A model generated the notes under the pieces. The model searched no databases, had not been told where the DNA came from, and saw only the letters and a program-made list of their open reading frames with translations. From Achromobacter sp. MYb9 (lineage in GTDB: Bacteria > Pseudomonadota > Gammaproteobacteria > Burkholderiales > Burkholderiaceae_B): a stretch of 54,119 bases of DNA. The translations under genes and the position numbers were made by a program. Where the stretch lies: positions 1-54,119 of the forward strand of contig NZ_PCOQ01000035.1 of the NCBI RefSeq assembly GCF_002975275.1, in the 5' to 3' direction. Of this stretch, positions 8,901-15,667 are shown one piece after another (the stretch's first letter is position 1; the number at the start of each line of letters is the position of its first letter).

Positions 8901-9180
8901 GCGCCCGATCTTGATGACGTCCATCGCGTTCATCATGGGCGTGGTGCCGCTGGTGCTGTCGTCCGGCGCCGGTTCCGAAATGCGCCATGCCATGGGCGTG
9001 GCGGTGTTCTTCGGGATGTTGGGCGTGACGTTGTTCGGCCTGTTCCTGACGCCGGTGTTCTACGTGCTGCTGCGTTCGCTGGGCGGCAAGCCGCTGCACT
9101 CGGCGGCCCCGCATGAAGCGCCGGAGTGCGCGCCGCACATCGACACGAATGCGCCGCCCGCCACGCAGCCCCACGCTTGA
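5965..9180 (+). CDS. mexF: RND multidrug efflux pump, HAE1 family (MexF-like)
   Basis: This proton-driven inner-membrane trimer exports amphiphilic drugs. In MexF-type systems these include chloramphenicol, fluoroquinolones and trimethoprim. The 1071-residue length is typical (MexF about 1060). It starts FIDRPIFAGVLSILVLLAG, has a porter domain, and carries the paired Asp of the proton relay in transmembrane helix 4 (GIVVDDAIVVVENVERN, about residue 407). The second half has the matching VGLSAKNAILIVEFA with the essential Lys. Stretches such as PISEYPEVVPPSVVVRAQYPG and ATIIGVS-like loops read as MexF rather than MexB or MexD. Middle gene of the operon. No frameshift or missing catalytic residue was seen. 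Confidence 0.95.
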   Translation: MNISKFFIDRPIFAGVLSILVLLAGLLAMFQLPISEYPEVVPPSVVVRAQYPGANPKVIAETVASPLEESINGVEDMLYMQSQANSDGNLTLTVNFKLGVDPDKAQQLVQNRVSQALPRLPPDVQRLGVTTAKSSPTLTLVVHLISPNDRYDITYLRNYAILNVKDRLARITGVGEVTVWGSGNYSMRVWLDPQKVAQRGMTASEVVAAIREQNVQVAAGVIGASPTQGDVPLQLNVNARGRLQSEEEFKDIILKTSPDGAVTYLSDVARVELDAQEYGLRSLLDNKQAVGMGIMQSPGANALDVSSKVRAAMAELSQDFPPGVEYRIEYDPTQFVRSSIEAVVHTLLEAIALVVLVVILFLQTWRASIIPLLAVPVSIVGTFALLLVFGYSINALSLFGMVLAIGIVVDDAIVVVENVERNIAAGLSPRDATYRAMREVSGPIIAIALTLCAVFVPLAFMTGLTGQFYKQFAMTIAISTVISAFNSLTLSPALSALLLKSHHDKQDWLTRGMNRVFGRFFNWFNNMFGRASESYGTGVSGVIRRKAGAMGVYAVLVAATIGVSYLVPGGFVPAQDKQYLIGFTQLPNGASLDRTEAVIRRMSDIALKEPGVQSAIAFPGLSINGFTNSSSAGIVFVTLKPFDERKGAALSGNAIAASLNQKFATIQDSFIAVFPPPPVMGLGTLGGFKLQLEDRAALGYAELDKAKQAFLEKARQTPELGPSFSSYEINVPQLDVDLDRVKAKQLGVPVTEVFDTMQIYLGSMYVNDFNRFGRVFQVRAQADAPFRAHADDILQLKTRNAAGDMVPLSSLVTVKQTFGPEMVVRYNGYTAADINGGPAPGFSSDQAQAAAERVAAETLPRGVKFEWTDLTYQQILAGNAGLWVFPISVLLVFLVLAALYESLTLPLAVILIVPMSILAALTGVYLTGNDNNIFTQIGLMVLVGLSAKNAILIVEFARELEMSGRTPLEAAIEASRLRLRPILMTSIAFIMGVVPLVLSSGAGSEMRHAMGVAVFFGMLGVTLFGLFLTPVFYVLLRSLGGKPLHSAAPHEAPECAPHIDTNAPPATQPHA

Positions 9181-9205
9181 GGCCGGCAGACCCACAGAGA
9201 AGCCA

Positions 9206-9235
9206 GCGCGCCTTGCCCCTGCGGGCGGGGCGCGC
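9206..9235 (+). other. Intercistronic stem-loop between pump and outer-membrane channel genes
   Basis: GCGCGCC (9206-9212) pairs with GGCGCGC (9229-9235), and inside it GCCC (9215-9218) pairs with GGGC (9223-9226) around a CTGC loop. The hairpin sits 17 nt before the channel ATG, without a T-run, so it is more likely to affect mRNA stability or partial attenuation than to terminate fully. Hairpins at this position can set different subunit ratios within an efflux operon; that role is inferred. Confidence 0.55.
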
Positions 9236-9252
9236 GACAAAGAGAATTCATC

Positions 9253-10731
9253 ATGATCCAAAGACTGACCCGCGGTTCCGCCCTGCTTGCCGTCCTGCTT
9301 GTGCTGGCCGGCTGCGCGGTGGGCCCCACCTACGAAAAGCCGTCCGCCGCCGCGCCGGCGGCCTTCAAGGAAGCCGCCCTGCCTGCATCCGAAGCCGGCA
9401 CCTGGAAGCCCGCAGAGCCGTCTGAAGACGCGCTGCGCGGCGCCTGGTGGAAGGTGTTCGGCGACGACGGCCTGAACCAATTGCAGGAAGAAGCGCAACA
9501 GGCCAACCAGAACCTGCAAGCCGCCGCCGCCCGCCTGGCGCAATCGCGCGCGCTGCAACGCGAGGCCCGCGCCGGCTTCTTCCCCACGCTGGATGCGGCC
9601 TTCGGCCCTAACCGCCAACGCCCCTCGGCCGTGTCGCAAGGGCTGCCGGACGGCACGTCCACTAATCCGGTGACGACGTGGCGCGCCCAAGGCGCGGTGT
9701 CGTATGAAGCCGACCTGTTCGGCCGCGTGGCATCCACCGCCGACGCCGCCACCGCCGACGCCCAGCAAAGCGAGGCCCTGTACCGGTCGGTGCTGCTGGC
9801 CCTGCAGGCCGACGTTGCCACTACGTACTTCCTGGTGCGCGAGCAGGACGCGGAATCGCAGCTGTATAACCAGACGGTGAAGCTGCGCACCGACACCCTG
9901 CAATTGATCCAGCGCCGCTACGACGCGGGCGACATCAGCGAATTGGACCTGGCGCGCGCCAAGGCCGAGCTGGCATCCGCGCAATCGGAAGCCCTGGGCA
10001 TCGACCGCCGCCGCGCCACGACCGAACACGCGCTGGCCGTGCTGCTGGGCCGCGCCCCGTCCGATTTCACGATGCCGCCGCAGCCGATCCAGAAGGTCGC
10101 GCTGTCCATCCCCGCCGGTCTGCCGTCGACGCTGCTGGAACGCCGCCCCGACATCGCTGCCGCGGAACGCGCGATGGCCGCCGCCAACGCCCGTGTCGGC
10201 GCGGCCAAGTCCGCGTTCTTCCCGCGCCTGGACATCACCGGCGCCTTCGGCTATGAGTCGTCCGACCTGGGTAACCTGTTCCAGTGGTCCAGCCGCACCT
10301 TCCTGCTGGGCCCGCTGGTCGGCGCCGCGCTGTCGATGCCCATCTTCGACGGCGGCCGCCGCCAGGCCGGCCTGGACCGCGCCCGCGCCGTCTACGAGGA
10401 AGACGTCGCCGTCTACCGCCAGACCGTGCTGAACGCGTTCCGCGAAGTCGAAGACAACCTGGCGAACCTGCGCATCCTGGCGGACCAGACCAAGGCGCAA
10501 GACGCCGCCGTCGAAGCCTCGGCCCGCGCCGCCAAGCTGTCGCACACGCAGTACCGCGAAGGCTCGATCAGCTACCTGGACGTGATCGAAGCCGATCGCA
10601 GCGTCCTGCTGCAACAACGCGTCGCCGTGCAATTGAGCGGCGAGCAGGCGCGCTCGGCGGTAGGCCTGATCCGCGCAATCGGCGGCGGCTGGGAAAATCC
10701 GGTTCCGCCGGAAACCGTGGCGGCCAAGTAG
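9253..10731 (+). CDS. RND efflux outer-membrane factor (OprN/OprM, NodT-type lipoprotein)
   Basis: This is the trimeric outer-membrane channel completing the tripartite pump. The 492-residue protein has a lipoprotein signal peptide with lipobox LAGC and Cys21 as the acylation site. Two outer-membrane-efflux repeats follow (about 60-270 and 285-480), each with long coiled-coil helices and the conserved LLERRPDIAAAERAMAAANA and YREGSISYLDVIEADR motifs. It ends SAVGLIRAIGGGW, the usual end of NodT-family channels. Third gene of the operon, after a 72-nt gap containing a hairpin. OprN, OprM and OpmE-type proteins cannot be separated confidently by eye, so no symbol is given. Confidence 0.92.
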   Translation: MIQRLTRGSALLAVLLVLAGCAVGPTYEKPSAAAPAAFKEAALPASEAGTWKPAEPSEDALRGAWWKVFGDDGLNQLQEEAQQANQNLQAAAARLAQSRALQREARAGFFPTLDAAFGPNRQRPSAVSQGLPDGTSTNPVTTWRAQGAVSYEADLFGRVASTADAATADAQQSEALYRSVLLALQADVATTYFLVREQDAESQLYNQTVKLRTDTLQLIQRRYDAGDISELDLARAKAELASAQSEALGIDRRRATTEHALAVLLGRAPSDFTMPPQPIQKVALSIPAGLPSTLLERRPDIAAAERAMAAANARVGAAKSAFFPRLDITGAFGYESSDLGNLFQWSSRTFLLGPLVGAALSMPIFDGGRRQAGLDRARAVYEEDVAVYRQTVLNAFREVEDNLANLRILADQTKAQDAAVEASARAAKLSHTQYREGSISYLDVIEADRSVLLQQRVAVQLSGEQARSAVGLIRAIGGGWENPVPPETVAAK

Positions 10732-10741
10732 CCAGCAGGCT

Positions 10742-10768
10742 GGGTGTAGCGCGCAATGCGCTACACCC
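10742..10768 (+). terminator. Strong stem-loop after the efflux operon
   Basis: GGGTGTAGCGC (10742-10752) and GCGCTACACCC (10758-10768) form a perfect 11-bp stem with a 5-nt loop, 11 nt after the channel stop codon, followed by TT only. It probably ends the efflux transcript and may also protect the convergent transcript arriving from 11.4 kb. Its GGGTxx-GC build resembles the palindromes at 39901 and 49990. Confidence 0.75.
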
Positions 10769-10787
10769 TTGCGCCAACGTCCATCGC

Positions 10788-10820
10788 GCGGCCGGCCGGG
10801 CGGCCGGCCGGCCGGCCGCC
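10788..10820. repeat. Low-complexity GGCC palindromic block
   Basis: Repeated GGCCGG/CGGCC units form an almost pure self-complementary G+C tract of about 33 nt between the convergent efflux and membrane-protein genes. It could fold as a very stable hairpin on either strand. It may also simply reflect slippage. Confidence 0.7.
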
Positions 10821-10833
10821 TTAAGAACCGCCC

Positions 10834-11382
10834 CTACCCCCGACGATCGAGATACCGCCTTCCCACCCGATACCCCACGAACACAAAAAACGCTCCGCTG
10901 TTCGCCACTAACCAAGCCCCCAATCCACCCAGCAGCGCCACCACCGGCCCCACGGCCCGCACATCCCCCTGCGTCCACGCGATCAGCCCCAGGCCGCCCA
11001 CCGCCACCCACCCGATCGCCAGCCACTTCACCACCACCAGCCCGGCGGACCGCCCCGCCATCAGCATCACCACCCCGATCGACAACGCCAGCGCCGTCGC
11101 CGCGCACACCGCCACCAGGGCGAATGCCGCCCAGGCCGCGCCGGCCACGCTAAGCAGCAGGCTCAGCACTTCGATTCCCACGCCCAGGCCGCCGGTCATC
11201 ACCAGCACCGACAACGCCAACGGCGACCACATACCCGGCGGGGTCCGCCGGGCGTCCATGTCGGCCAGGAACCGATGCATGGCCACCGACGTGGCCGGAT
11301 CGACGCCGCCCGCCAACGCCGCCTCCACCCGGCGGCACTGTGCGATCAACGCATTCAAGCCCGTGCCGGAAGCAGGCATCAC
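10834..11382 (-). CDS. Small multi-pass membrane protein of unknown function
   Basis: I do not recognise the family. The 182 residues begin with a soluble N-terminal segment of about 50 residues and continue with four to five hydrophobic helices (for example SPLALSVLVMTGGLGVGIEV, AAWAAFALVAVCAATALAL, VVVKWLAIGWVAVGGLGLI and VALLGGLGAWLVANSGAFFV), ending in a short Arg-rich tail. The start ATG overlaps the stop of the upstream LysR gene by 4 nt (ATGA), which implies translational coupling and co-transcription with that regulator. Composition and codon use resemble the neighbours. It might be a sensor or a transporter accessory for the aromatic pathway; nothing in the sequence proves this. Confidence 0.7.
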   Translation of the reverse strand: MMPASGTGLNALIAQCRRVEAALAGGVDPATSVAMHRFLADMDARRTPPGMWSPLALSVLVMTGGLGVGIEVLSLLLSVAGAAWAAFALVAVCAATALALSIGVVMLMAGRSAGLVVVKWLAIGWVAVGGLGLIAWTQGDVRAVGPVVALLGGLGAWLVANSGAFFVFVGYRVGRRYLDRRG

Positions 11383-12314
11383 GGCCTTGTCACGCCGGGT
11401 GCGTGTTCCGACACGGTGTTGCGCAAGGCCGCCATCGCTTCCTGCACCGCCAGGGGCCTGAAGGCGTCTTCGCGCCAGTACATCGCCACGGATCCGAAGC
11501 CGGAAAGCCGCATCGGGATGATCCGCATCGCCCGCATCTGTGAAAACCGCAGCGCCGCGCGATGCGACGCCACGCCGATCATGTCGCTGTTGTTGATCAG
11601 CGTGAGGTTGATCGTGACTGAGTTCGACTCAACATGGTCCGCCGGCGGCGCCTGCCCCGCCGCCGCCAACGCGGCGTCCACGGCATTGCGGATGGGCGTG
11701 CCCTTGGGCCACAGGATCCAGCGGTACGACAACAGGTCCTGCCAACCGGGTTGCTCGATGGCGAAGAGCGGATGGCGCGGACGCGCCACCAGGTGGATCG
11801 GTTCCAGGTACAAGGCTTCGAACCGGATCGCGGGGTCATGGTGTTCGGGCGCCGAGCGTCCCACCACGATGTCGAGGTCTCCCTGGGCCAGTTGCGCCAG
11901 CAGGCGGTCCGTCGTGCCCTCGACGAGTTTCACGCGCGCTTGCGGCATGCGTTCCAGCAGCTTCATCACCGCCAGCGGCACCGTATCGGACGCCGACGCG
12001 CCCGATGCGCCAATCACCACGCGGCCCCCGCCGCCTTCACGCAGCGCGGCCATGTCGGCGCTGGCGCGGTCCAGCTGCGATTCCACACGCTGCGCATGAG
12101 CGATCAGCACATCGCCATGCGGGGTTGGGCGCAAGCCGCGCGCGTGACGCTCGAACAGCGGCAGGCCGATATCGTCTTCCAGGTCTTTCAGCCATTTGGA
12201 CAACCCCGGCTGCGTGGTGTTGAGCATCGCGGCCGAATGGCTGATGTTGCGGGTCTGCGCCAGACTGAGCAGCATCTTCAAATTGCGCAGCCGCAGGCGG
12301 TGAGTCCAGTCCAT
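11379..12314 (-). CDS. LysR-type regulator divergent from the gentisate operon
   Basis: The N-terminal helix-turn-helix lies at about residues 5-65 (LLSLAQTRNISHSAAMLNTT followed by QPGLSKWLKDLEDDIGLPLF). A LysR substrate-binding domain runs from about 92 to 300 (GRVVIGASGASASDTVPLAV and further). The total of 311 residues is normal for the family. The LRNLKMLLSLAQTRNISHSA start resembles the GbpR/PcaQ-like subgroup found with aromatic-acid genes. It is transcribed away from the gentisate dioxygenase gene across a 183-nt gap, so it is the prime candidate activator of that operon, probably responding to gentisate or a hydroxybenzoate (inference). Its last codons overlap the following membrane-protein gene. 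Confidence 0.88.
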   Translation of the reverse strand: MDWTHRLRLRNLKMLLSLAQTRNISHSAAMLNTTQPGLSKWLKDLEDDIGLPLFERHARGLRPTPHGDVLIAHAQRVESQLDRASADMAALREGGGGRVVIGASGASASDTVPLAVMKLLERMPQARVKLVEGTTDRLLAQLAQGDLDIVVGRSAPEHHDPAIRFEALYLEPIHLVARPRHPLFAIEQPGWQDLLSYRWILWPKGTPIRNAVDAALAAAGQAPPADHVESNSVTINLTLINNSDMIGVASHRAALRFSQMRAMRIIPMRLSGFGSVAMYWREDAFRPLAVQEAMAALRNTVSEHAPGVTRP

Positions 12315-12497
12315 GCGGGCCCTCGTTGGAAGGAGGTTTGTCTCGTATGTATATTGTTATTCGTATGGATAATAAGATAATTTCATTATTAAACACATAG
12401 CTGCCTGCGCATAATCGTCTCCATACCCGGACCAGCCGCGACCCACGCGGCGGCCACCCGTAGAAGCCGGCAATAGCCGGACATACCGGAGACAACC
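12315..12497. promoter_or_regulatory. Divergent LysR/gentisate promoter region, AT-rich with dyad
   Basis: About 55 nt (12341-12395) are strikingly AT-rich compared with the flanks. Inside it TTATT (12357-12361) and AATAA (12371-12375) form an inverted repeat spaced by 9 nt, compatible with a LysR T-N11-A box. TTGTTA (12355-12360) and TAATTT (12778-type spacing: 12378-12383) are 17 nt apart and could be a weak -35/-10 pair for the gentisate operon. GGAG about 7 nt before the ATG at 12498 is its ribosome binding site. Confidence 0.5.
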
Positions 12498-13574
12498 ATG
12501 CCCGACGGCCACACCGCCGGCGCCGATCACGCTGCCGACCGCAGCGCTGATCGCGCAGCCTATTACACGCGCATCGCCAAGAAGCACATGGCTCCCTTGT
12601 GGGAGTCCCTGCACAACCTGGTACCCCGCCAGCCCGCCCCTCGCTGCGTGCCCGCCCTGTGGAAGTACGACGACGTGCGCGACGACGTGATGGCGTCCGG
12701 CTCGCTGATCACCGCGGAAGAAGCCGTGCGCCGCGTGCTGATCCTTGAAAATCCCGGGCTGCCGGGCCAAGCCAGCATCACGCAGAGCCTGTACGCCGGC
12801 CTGCAATTGATTCTGCCTGGCGAGATCGCCCCCAGCCATCGCCACACGCAGTCAGCGCTGCGCTTCATCGTGGAAGGACGCGGCGCCTACACGGCGGTGA
12901 ACGGCGAGCGCACCACCATGCACCCGGGCGACTTCATCATCACGCCGTCCTGGACCTGGCACGACCACGGCAATGCCGAAACCGCGGAAGGCGGGGAACC
13001 CGTCGTGTGGCTGGACGGCCTGGACATCCCGCTGCTACGGTTCCTGGACGCCGGCTTCGCCGAAAACTATCCCCAGGCCACGCAGCCCGTCACCCGGCCC
13101 GAGGGCGACAGCATGGCCCGTTTCGGACACAACATGGCGCCCGTGCGCCATCAGGCCACAAGCGGCACCTCGCCCATCTTCAACTACCCCTACGAACGCA
13201 GCCGCGAGGCGCTGGACGCCTTGTACCGCCACGGGGAACTGGATCCCTGGGACGGCGTGAAGCTGCGTTACCTGAACCCTGCCACGGGCGGCTACCCCAT
13301 GCCGACGATGGCCACGTTCATGCAACTGCTGCCCGCCGGCTTCCAGGGCAAGACGTACCGCAGCACCGACTCCACGGTCTACAGCGTGGTGGAAGGGCGT
13401 GGCACGGCGCGCATCGGCGACCAGGAATTCCACTTCGGCCCGCGCGACGTCTTCGTCGCCCCGTCCTGGCTGCCCGTGCAACTTGCCGCGCTGGAAGACG
13501 CCACGCTGTTCAGCTATTCGGACCGCCCCGTGCAGGACGCGCTGGGCCTGTGGCGCGAAGAACGCATCGCCTGA
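12498..13574 (+). CDS. gtdA: Gentisate 1,2-dioxygenase
   Basis: The enzyme opens the ring of gentisate (2,5-dihydroxybenzoate) with O2 to give maleylpyruvate, using Fe(II) in the cytoplasm. The 358-residue bicupin has an N-terminal cupin with metal ligands His114 and His116 (IAPSHRHTQSALRFIVEG) and a third His in PSWTWHDHGN (about 155-157). The C-terminal cupin (about 280-350) keeps the fold (STVYSVVEGRGTARIGDQEF) without the HxH pair, as is normal. The start YYTRIAKKHMAPLWESLHNL is characteristic of the family. First gene of the + strand operon and divergent from a LysR regulator. The downstream hydrolase and isomerase complete a gentisate pathway, which supports the assignment strongly. Confidence 0.95.
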   Translation: MPDGHTAGADHAADRSADRAAYYTRIAKKHMAPLWESLHNLVPRQPAPRCVPALWKYDDVRDDVMASGSLITAEEAVRRVLILENPGLPGQASITQSLYAGLQLILPGEIAPSHRHTQSALRFIVEGRGAYTAVNGERTTMHPGDFIITPSWTWHDHGNAETAEGGEPVVWLDGLDIPLLRFLDAGFAENYPQATQPVTRPEGDSMARFGHNMAPVRHQATSGTSPIFNYPYERSREALDALYRHGELDPWDGVKLRYLNPATGGYPMPTMATFMQLLPAGFQGKTYRSTDSTVYSVVEGRGTARIGDQEFHFGPRDVFVAPSWLPVQLAALEDATLFSYSDRPVQDALGLWREERIA

Positions 13575-13631
13575 TCGGGCGCCGCGCGACCCATTCCGAT
13601 TTTCCCAACCCCCGTATCCCAAGGGTGATCC

Positions 13632-14330
13632 ATGTCTTTCGTGTTTGCTCCCGCCGCTCCTGTCGCCGTGCCCATCGCTGGCAGCCAGGATGCCTTCCCC
13701 GTCCGCCGCGTGTACTGCGTAGGCCGCAACTACGCCGCCCACGCCCGCGAAATGGGCTTCGATCCCGACCGTGAACCGCCCTTCTTCTTCTGCAAGCCGG
13801 CCGACGCGGTCGTGCCGGTCGCCGACGGCCAAACGCTGGACCTGCCCTACCCGCCCGAAACCGCCAACCTGCATTACGAGATCGAACTGGTCGCGGCCAT
13901 CGGCAAGGGCGGCGACCATATCGCGGTGGACGACGCACTGGCGCACGTCTGGGGCTATGCCGTGGGCCTGGACATGACGCGGCGCGACTTGCAGATGAAA
14001 ATGCGTGAAGCCGGCCGCCCGTGGGAACTGGGCAAGGCCTTCGACCACAGCGCGCCCATCGGCCCGCTGCACCCCGCCGGGTCGGTCAACGGCATCGGCC
14101 AGGCCGCCATCTGGCTACAGGTCAACGGCGCCGACAAGCAACGCAGCGACATCGGCAAGCTGATCTGGTCCATCGCCGAAACCATCTCCTATCTGTCCAG
14201 GTACTTCCGCCTGGAAGCCGGCGACCTGATCTACACCGGCACGCCCGAAGGCGTGGGGCCCGTGGTGCGCGGCGACACGATGGTGGGCGGCGTCGACGGC
14301 CTGGGCACGCTCAGCGTGCGGATGGTGTAG
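13632..14330 (+). CDS. nagK: Fumarylpyruvate hydrolase (FAH family)
   Basis: The enzyme cleaves fumarylpyruvate to fumarate and pyruvate, the last step of the gentisate pathway. The 232-residue protein of the fumarylacetoacetate hydrolase fold begins its domain with VRRVYCVGRNYAAHAREMG and then PPFFFCKPADAV. The metal-binding acidic pair is in LHYEIELVAAIGKGG, and the C-terminal DLIYTGTPEGVGPVVRGD is typical. Length and motifs match the NagK-type enzyme better than the longer fumarylacetoacetate hydrolases. It lies 57 nt after the dioxygenase gene and only 2 nt before the next monooxygenase gene, so it is clearly operonic. Confidence 0.92.
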   Translation: MSFVFAPAAPVAVPIAGSQDAFPVRRVYCVGRNYAAHAREMGFDPDREPPFFFCKPADAVVPVADGQTLDLPYPPETANLHYEIELVAAIGKGGDHIAVDDALAHVWGYAVGLDMTRRDLQMKMREAGRPWELGKAFDHSAPIGPLHPAGSVNGIGQAAIWLQVNGADKQRSDIGKLIWSIAETISYLSRYFRLEAGDLIYTGTPEGVGPVVRGDTMVGGVDGLGTLSVRMV

Positions 14331-14332
14331 CC

Positions 14333-15592
14333 ATGCGATACGACACCGATGTGATCATCGTGGGCGCCGGAGTCGGTGGCCTGGTGTTGGCGCTAAGCCT
14401 GCATCAGGCCGGCATCGCGTGCCGCGTCTACGAAGCCGTGTCCGAGATCAAGCCGCTGGGCGTTGGCATCAACCTGCTGCCGCATGCCACCCGCGAACTG
14501 GACGAGCTGGGTCTGCTGCCCGCGCTGGACGCAATTGCCGTGCGTACGCGCGAATCCGTGTTCTATACCCGCCACGGCCAGTTCATCTACGGCGAGCCCG
14601 CCGGCCTGGACGCCGGCTACGACTGGCCGCAATACTCCATCCATCGCGGCGATCTGCAAATGGTGCTGCTGGCGGCCGTGCGGCAACGCCTGGGCGACGG
14701 TTGCGTGACGGTCAATGCCCGCTGCACCGGCGTGGAGCAAGATGCCGACACCGTGACGGCGCGCTTCCAGGACAACGACGGCAATGCGCTGGCCCCCGTG
14801 CGCGGACGCATCGCGGTCGGCTGCGATGGCATCCACTCGGTGCTGCGCAAGCAGCTCTATCCGCAAGAAGGCGCGCCCCGCTATTCCGGCGTGAACATGT
14901 GGCGCGGCACCACACGATGCAAGCCGTTCCTGTCCGGCGCCAGCATGGTCCGGGCGGGCTGGCTGTCGACCGGAAAAATGGTCATCTATCCCATCCGCGA
15001 CAACATCGACGCCAACGGCAACCAGCTGGTGAACTGGGTGGCCGAGATCGAAGCCGCCGAACCCGCCGTTCGCGACTGGAACCGCAGCGGCCGGCTTGAG
15101 GATTTCTTTCCCGCGTTCGCCGATTGGCATTTCGATTGGCTGGATGTCGCGCGCCTGATCCAGGACGCCGACGCCATTCTGGAATATCCGATGGTGGACC
15201 AGGACCCGCTGCCCACCTGGACGAAAGGCCGCATGACCTTGCTGGGCGACGCCGCGCACCCGATGGTGCCCCGTGGCTCGAACGGCGCGGGCCAGGCGGT
15301 GATAGACGCCCGCTATCTGACGGGCCAGTTAAAGCGCCAGGGGCTCATCCCCGACGCGTTGCAGGCCTATGACCGCGCCCGGGTAGAGGCCACCACCCGC
15401 GTGGTCCTGACCAACCGCAGCAATCCGCCCGACGCCATCCTGCGCGAGGTGCATGAACGTTCCGCCGACCGTCCGTACACGCGCATCGAAGACGTGATCA
15501 GCCGCGATGAACTTGAGAGCATCTCGCGGCGCTACAAGCAGGTGGCCGGTTTCGACCCCCAGGCGCTGAAAGCCCGGGCATCCTACGTATAG
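14333..15592 (+). CDS. FAD-dependent monooxygenase, PhzS-like
   Basis: This is a class A flavoprotein aromatic hydroxylase. A Rossmann FAD motif lies at the N-terminus (DVIIVGAGVGGLVLALSLHQAG), the central DG motif at about residue 165 (VGCDGIHSVLRKQLYP), and the second FAD motif near 305 (RMTLLGDAAHPMVPRGSNGAGQAV). The 419 residues start at the ATG 2 nt after the hydrolase stop; the open frame upstream of it only shadows the hydrolase gene. The LGVGINLLPHATRELDELGL and VNMWRGTTRCKPFLSG segments are like the PhzS/flavin-dependent oxidoreductase subgroup, and differ from the 3-hydroxybenzoate 6-hydroxylase-like enzyme further along this operon. A second hydroxylation step feeding gentisate is likely, but its substrate is unknown. 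Confidence 0.85.
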   Translation: MRYDTDVIIVGAGVGGLVLALSLHQAGIACRVYEAVSEIKPLGVGINLLPHATRELDELGLLPALDAIAVRTRESVFYTRHGQFIYGEPAGLDAGYDWPQYSIHRGDLQMVLLAAVRQRLGDGCVTVNARCTGVEQDADTVTARFQDNDGNALAPVRGRIAVGCDGIHSVLRKQLYPQEGAPRYSGVNMWRGTTRCKPFLSGASMVRAGWLSTGKMVIYPIRDNIDANGNQLVNWVAEIEAAEPAVRDWNRSGRLEDFFPAFADWHFDWLDVARLIQDADAILEYPMVDQDPLPTWTKGRMTLLGDAAHPMVPRGSNGAGQAVIDARYLTGQLKRQGLIPDALQAYDRARVEATTRVVLTNRSNPPDAILREVHERSADRPYTRIEDVISRDELESISRRYKQVAGFDPQALKARASYV

Positions 15593-15667
15593 CGCGACCC
15601 GGCGCGGCCTGGGCCGCCGTCGACATCAAGCCGGCGCATGACCGGCAACAGCAACTGGAGACAAACC

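Noticed and set aside
5974..10632. A very long open frame (about 1550 codons) on the minus strand opposite the efflux operon
   Set aside because: It is a shadow produced by G+C-rich third positions of the mexF frame. The protein is His/Gln/Arg-rich with no domain, while the plus strand encodes three intact efflux proteins.
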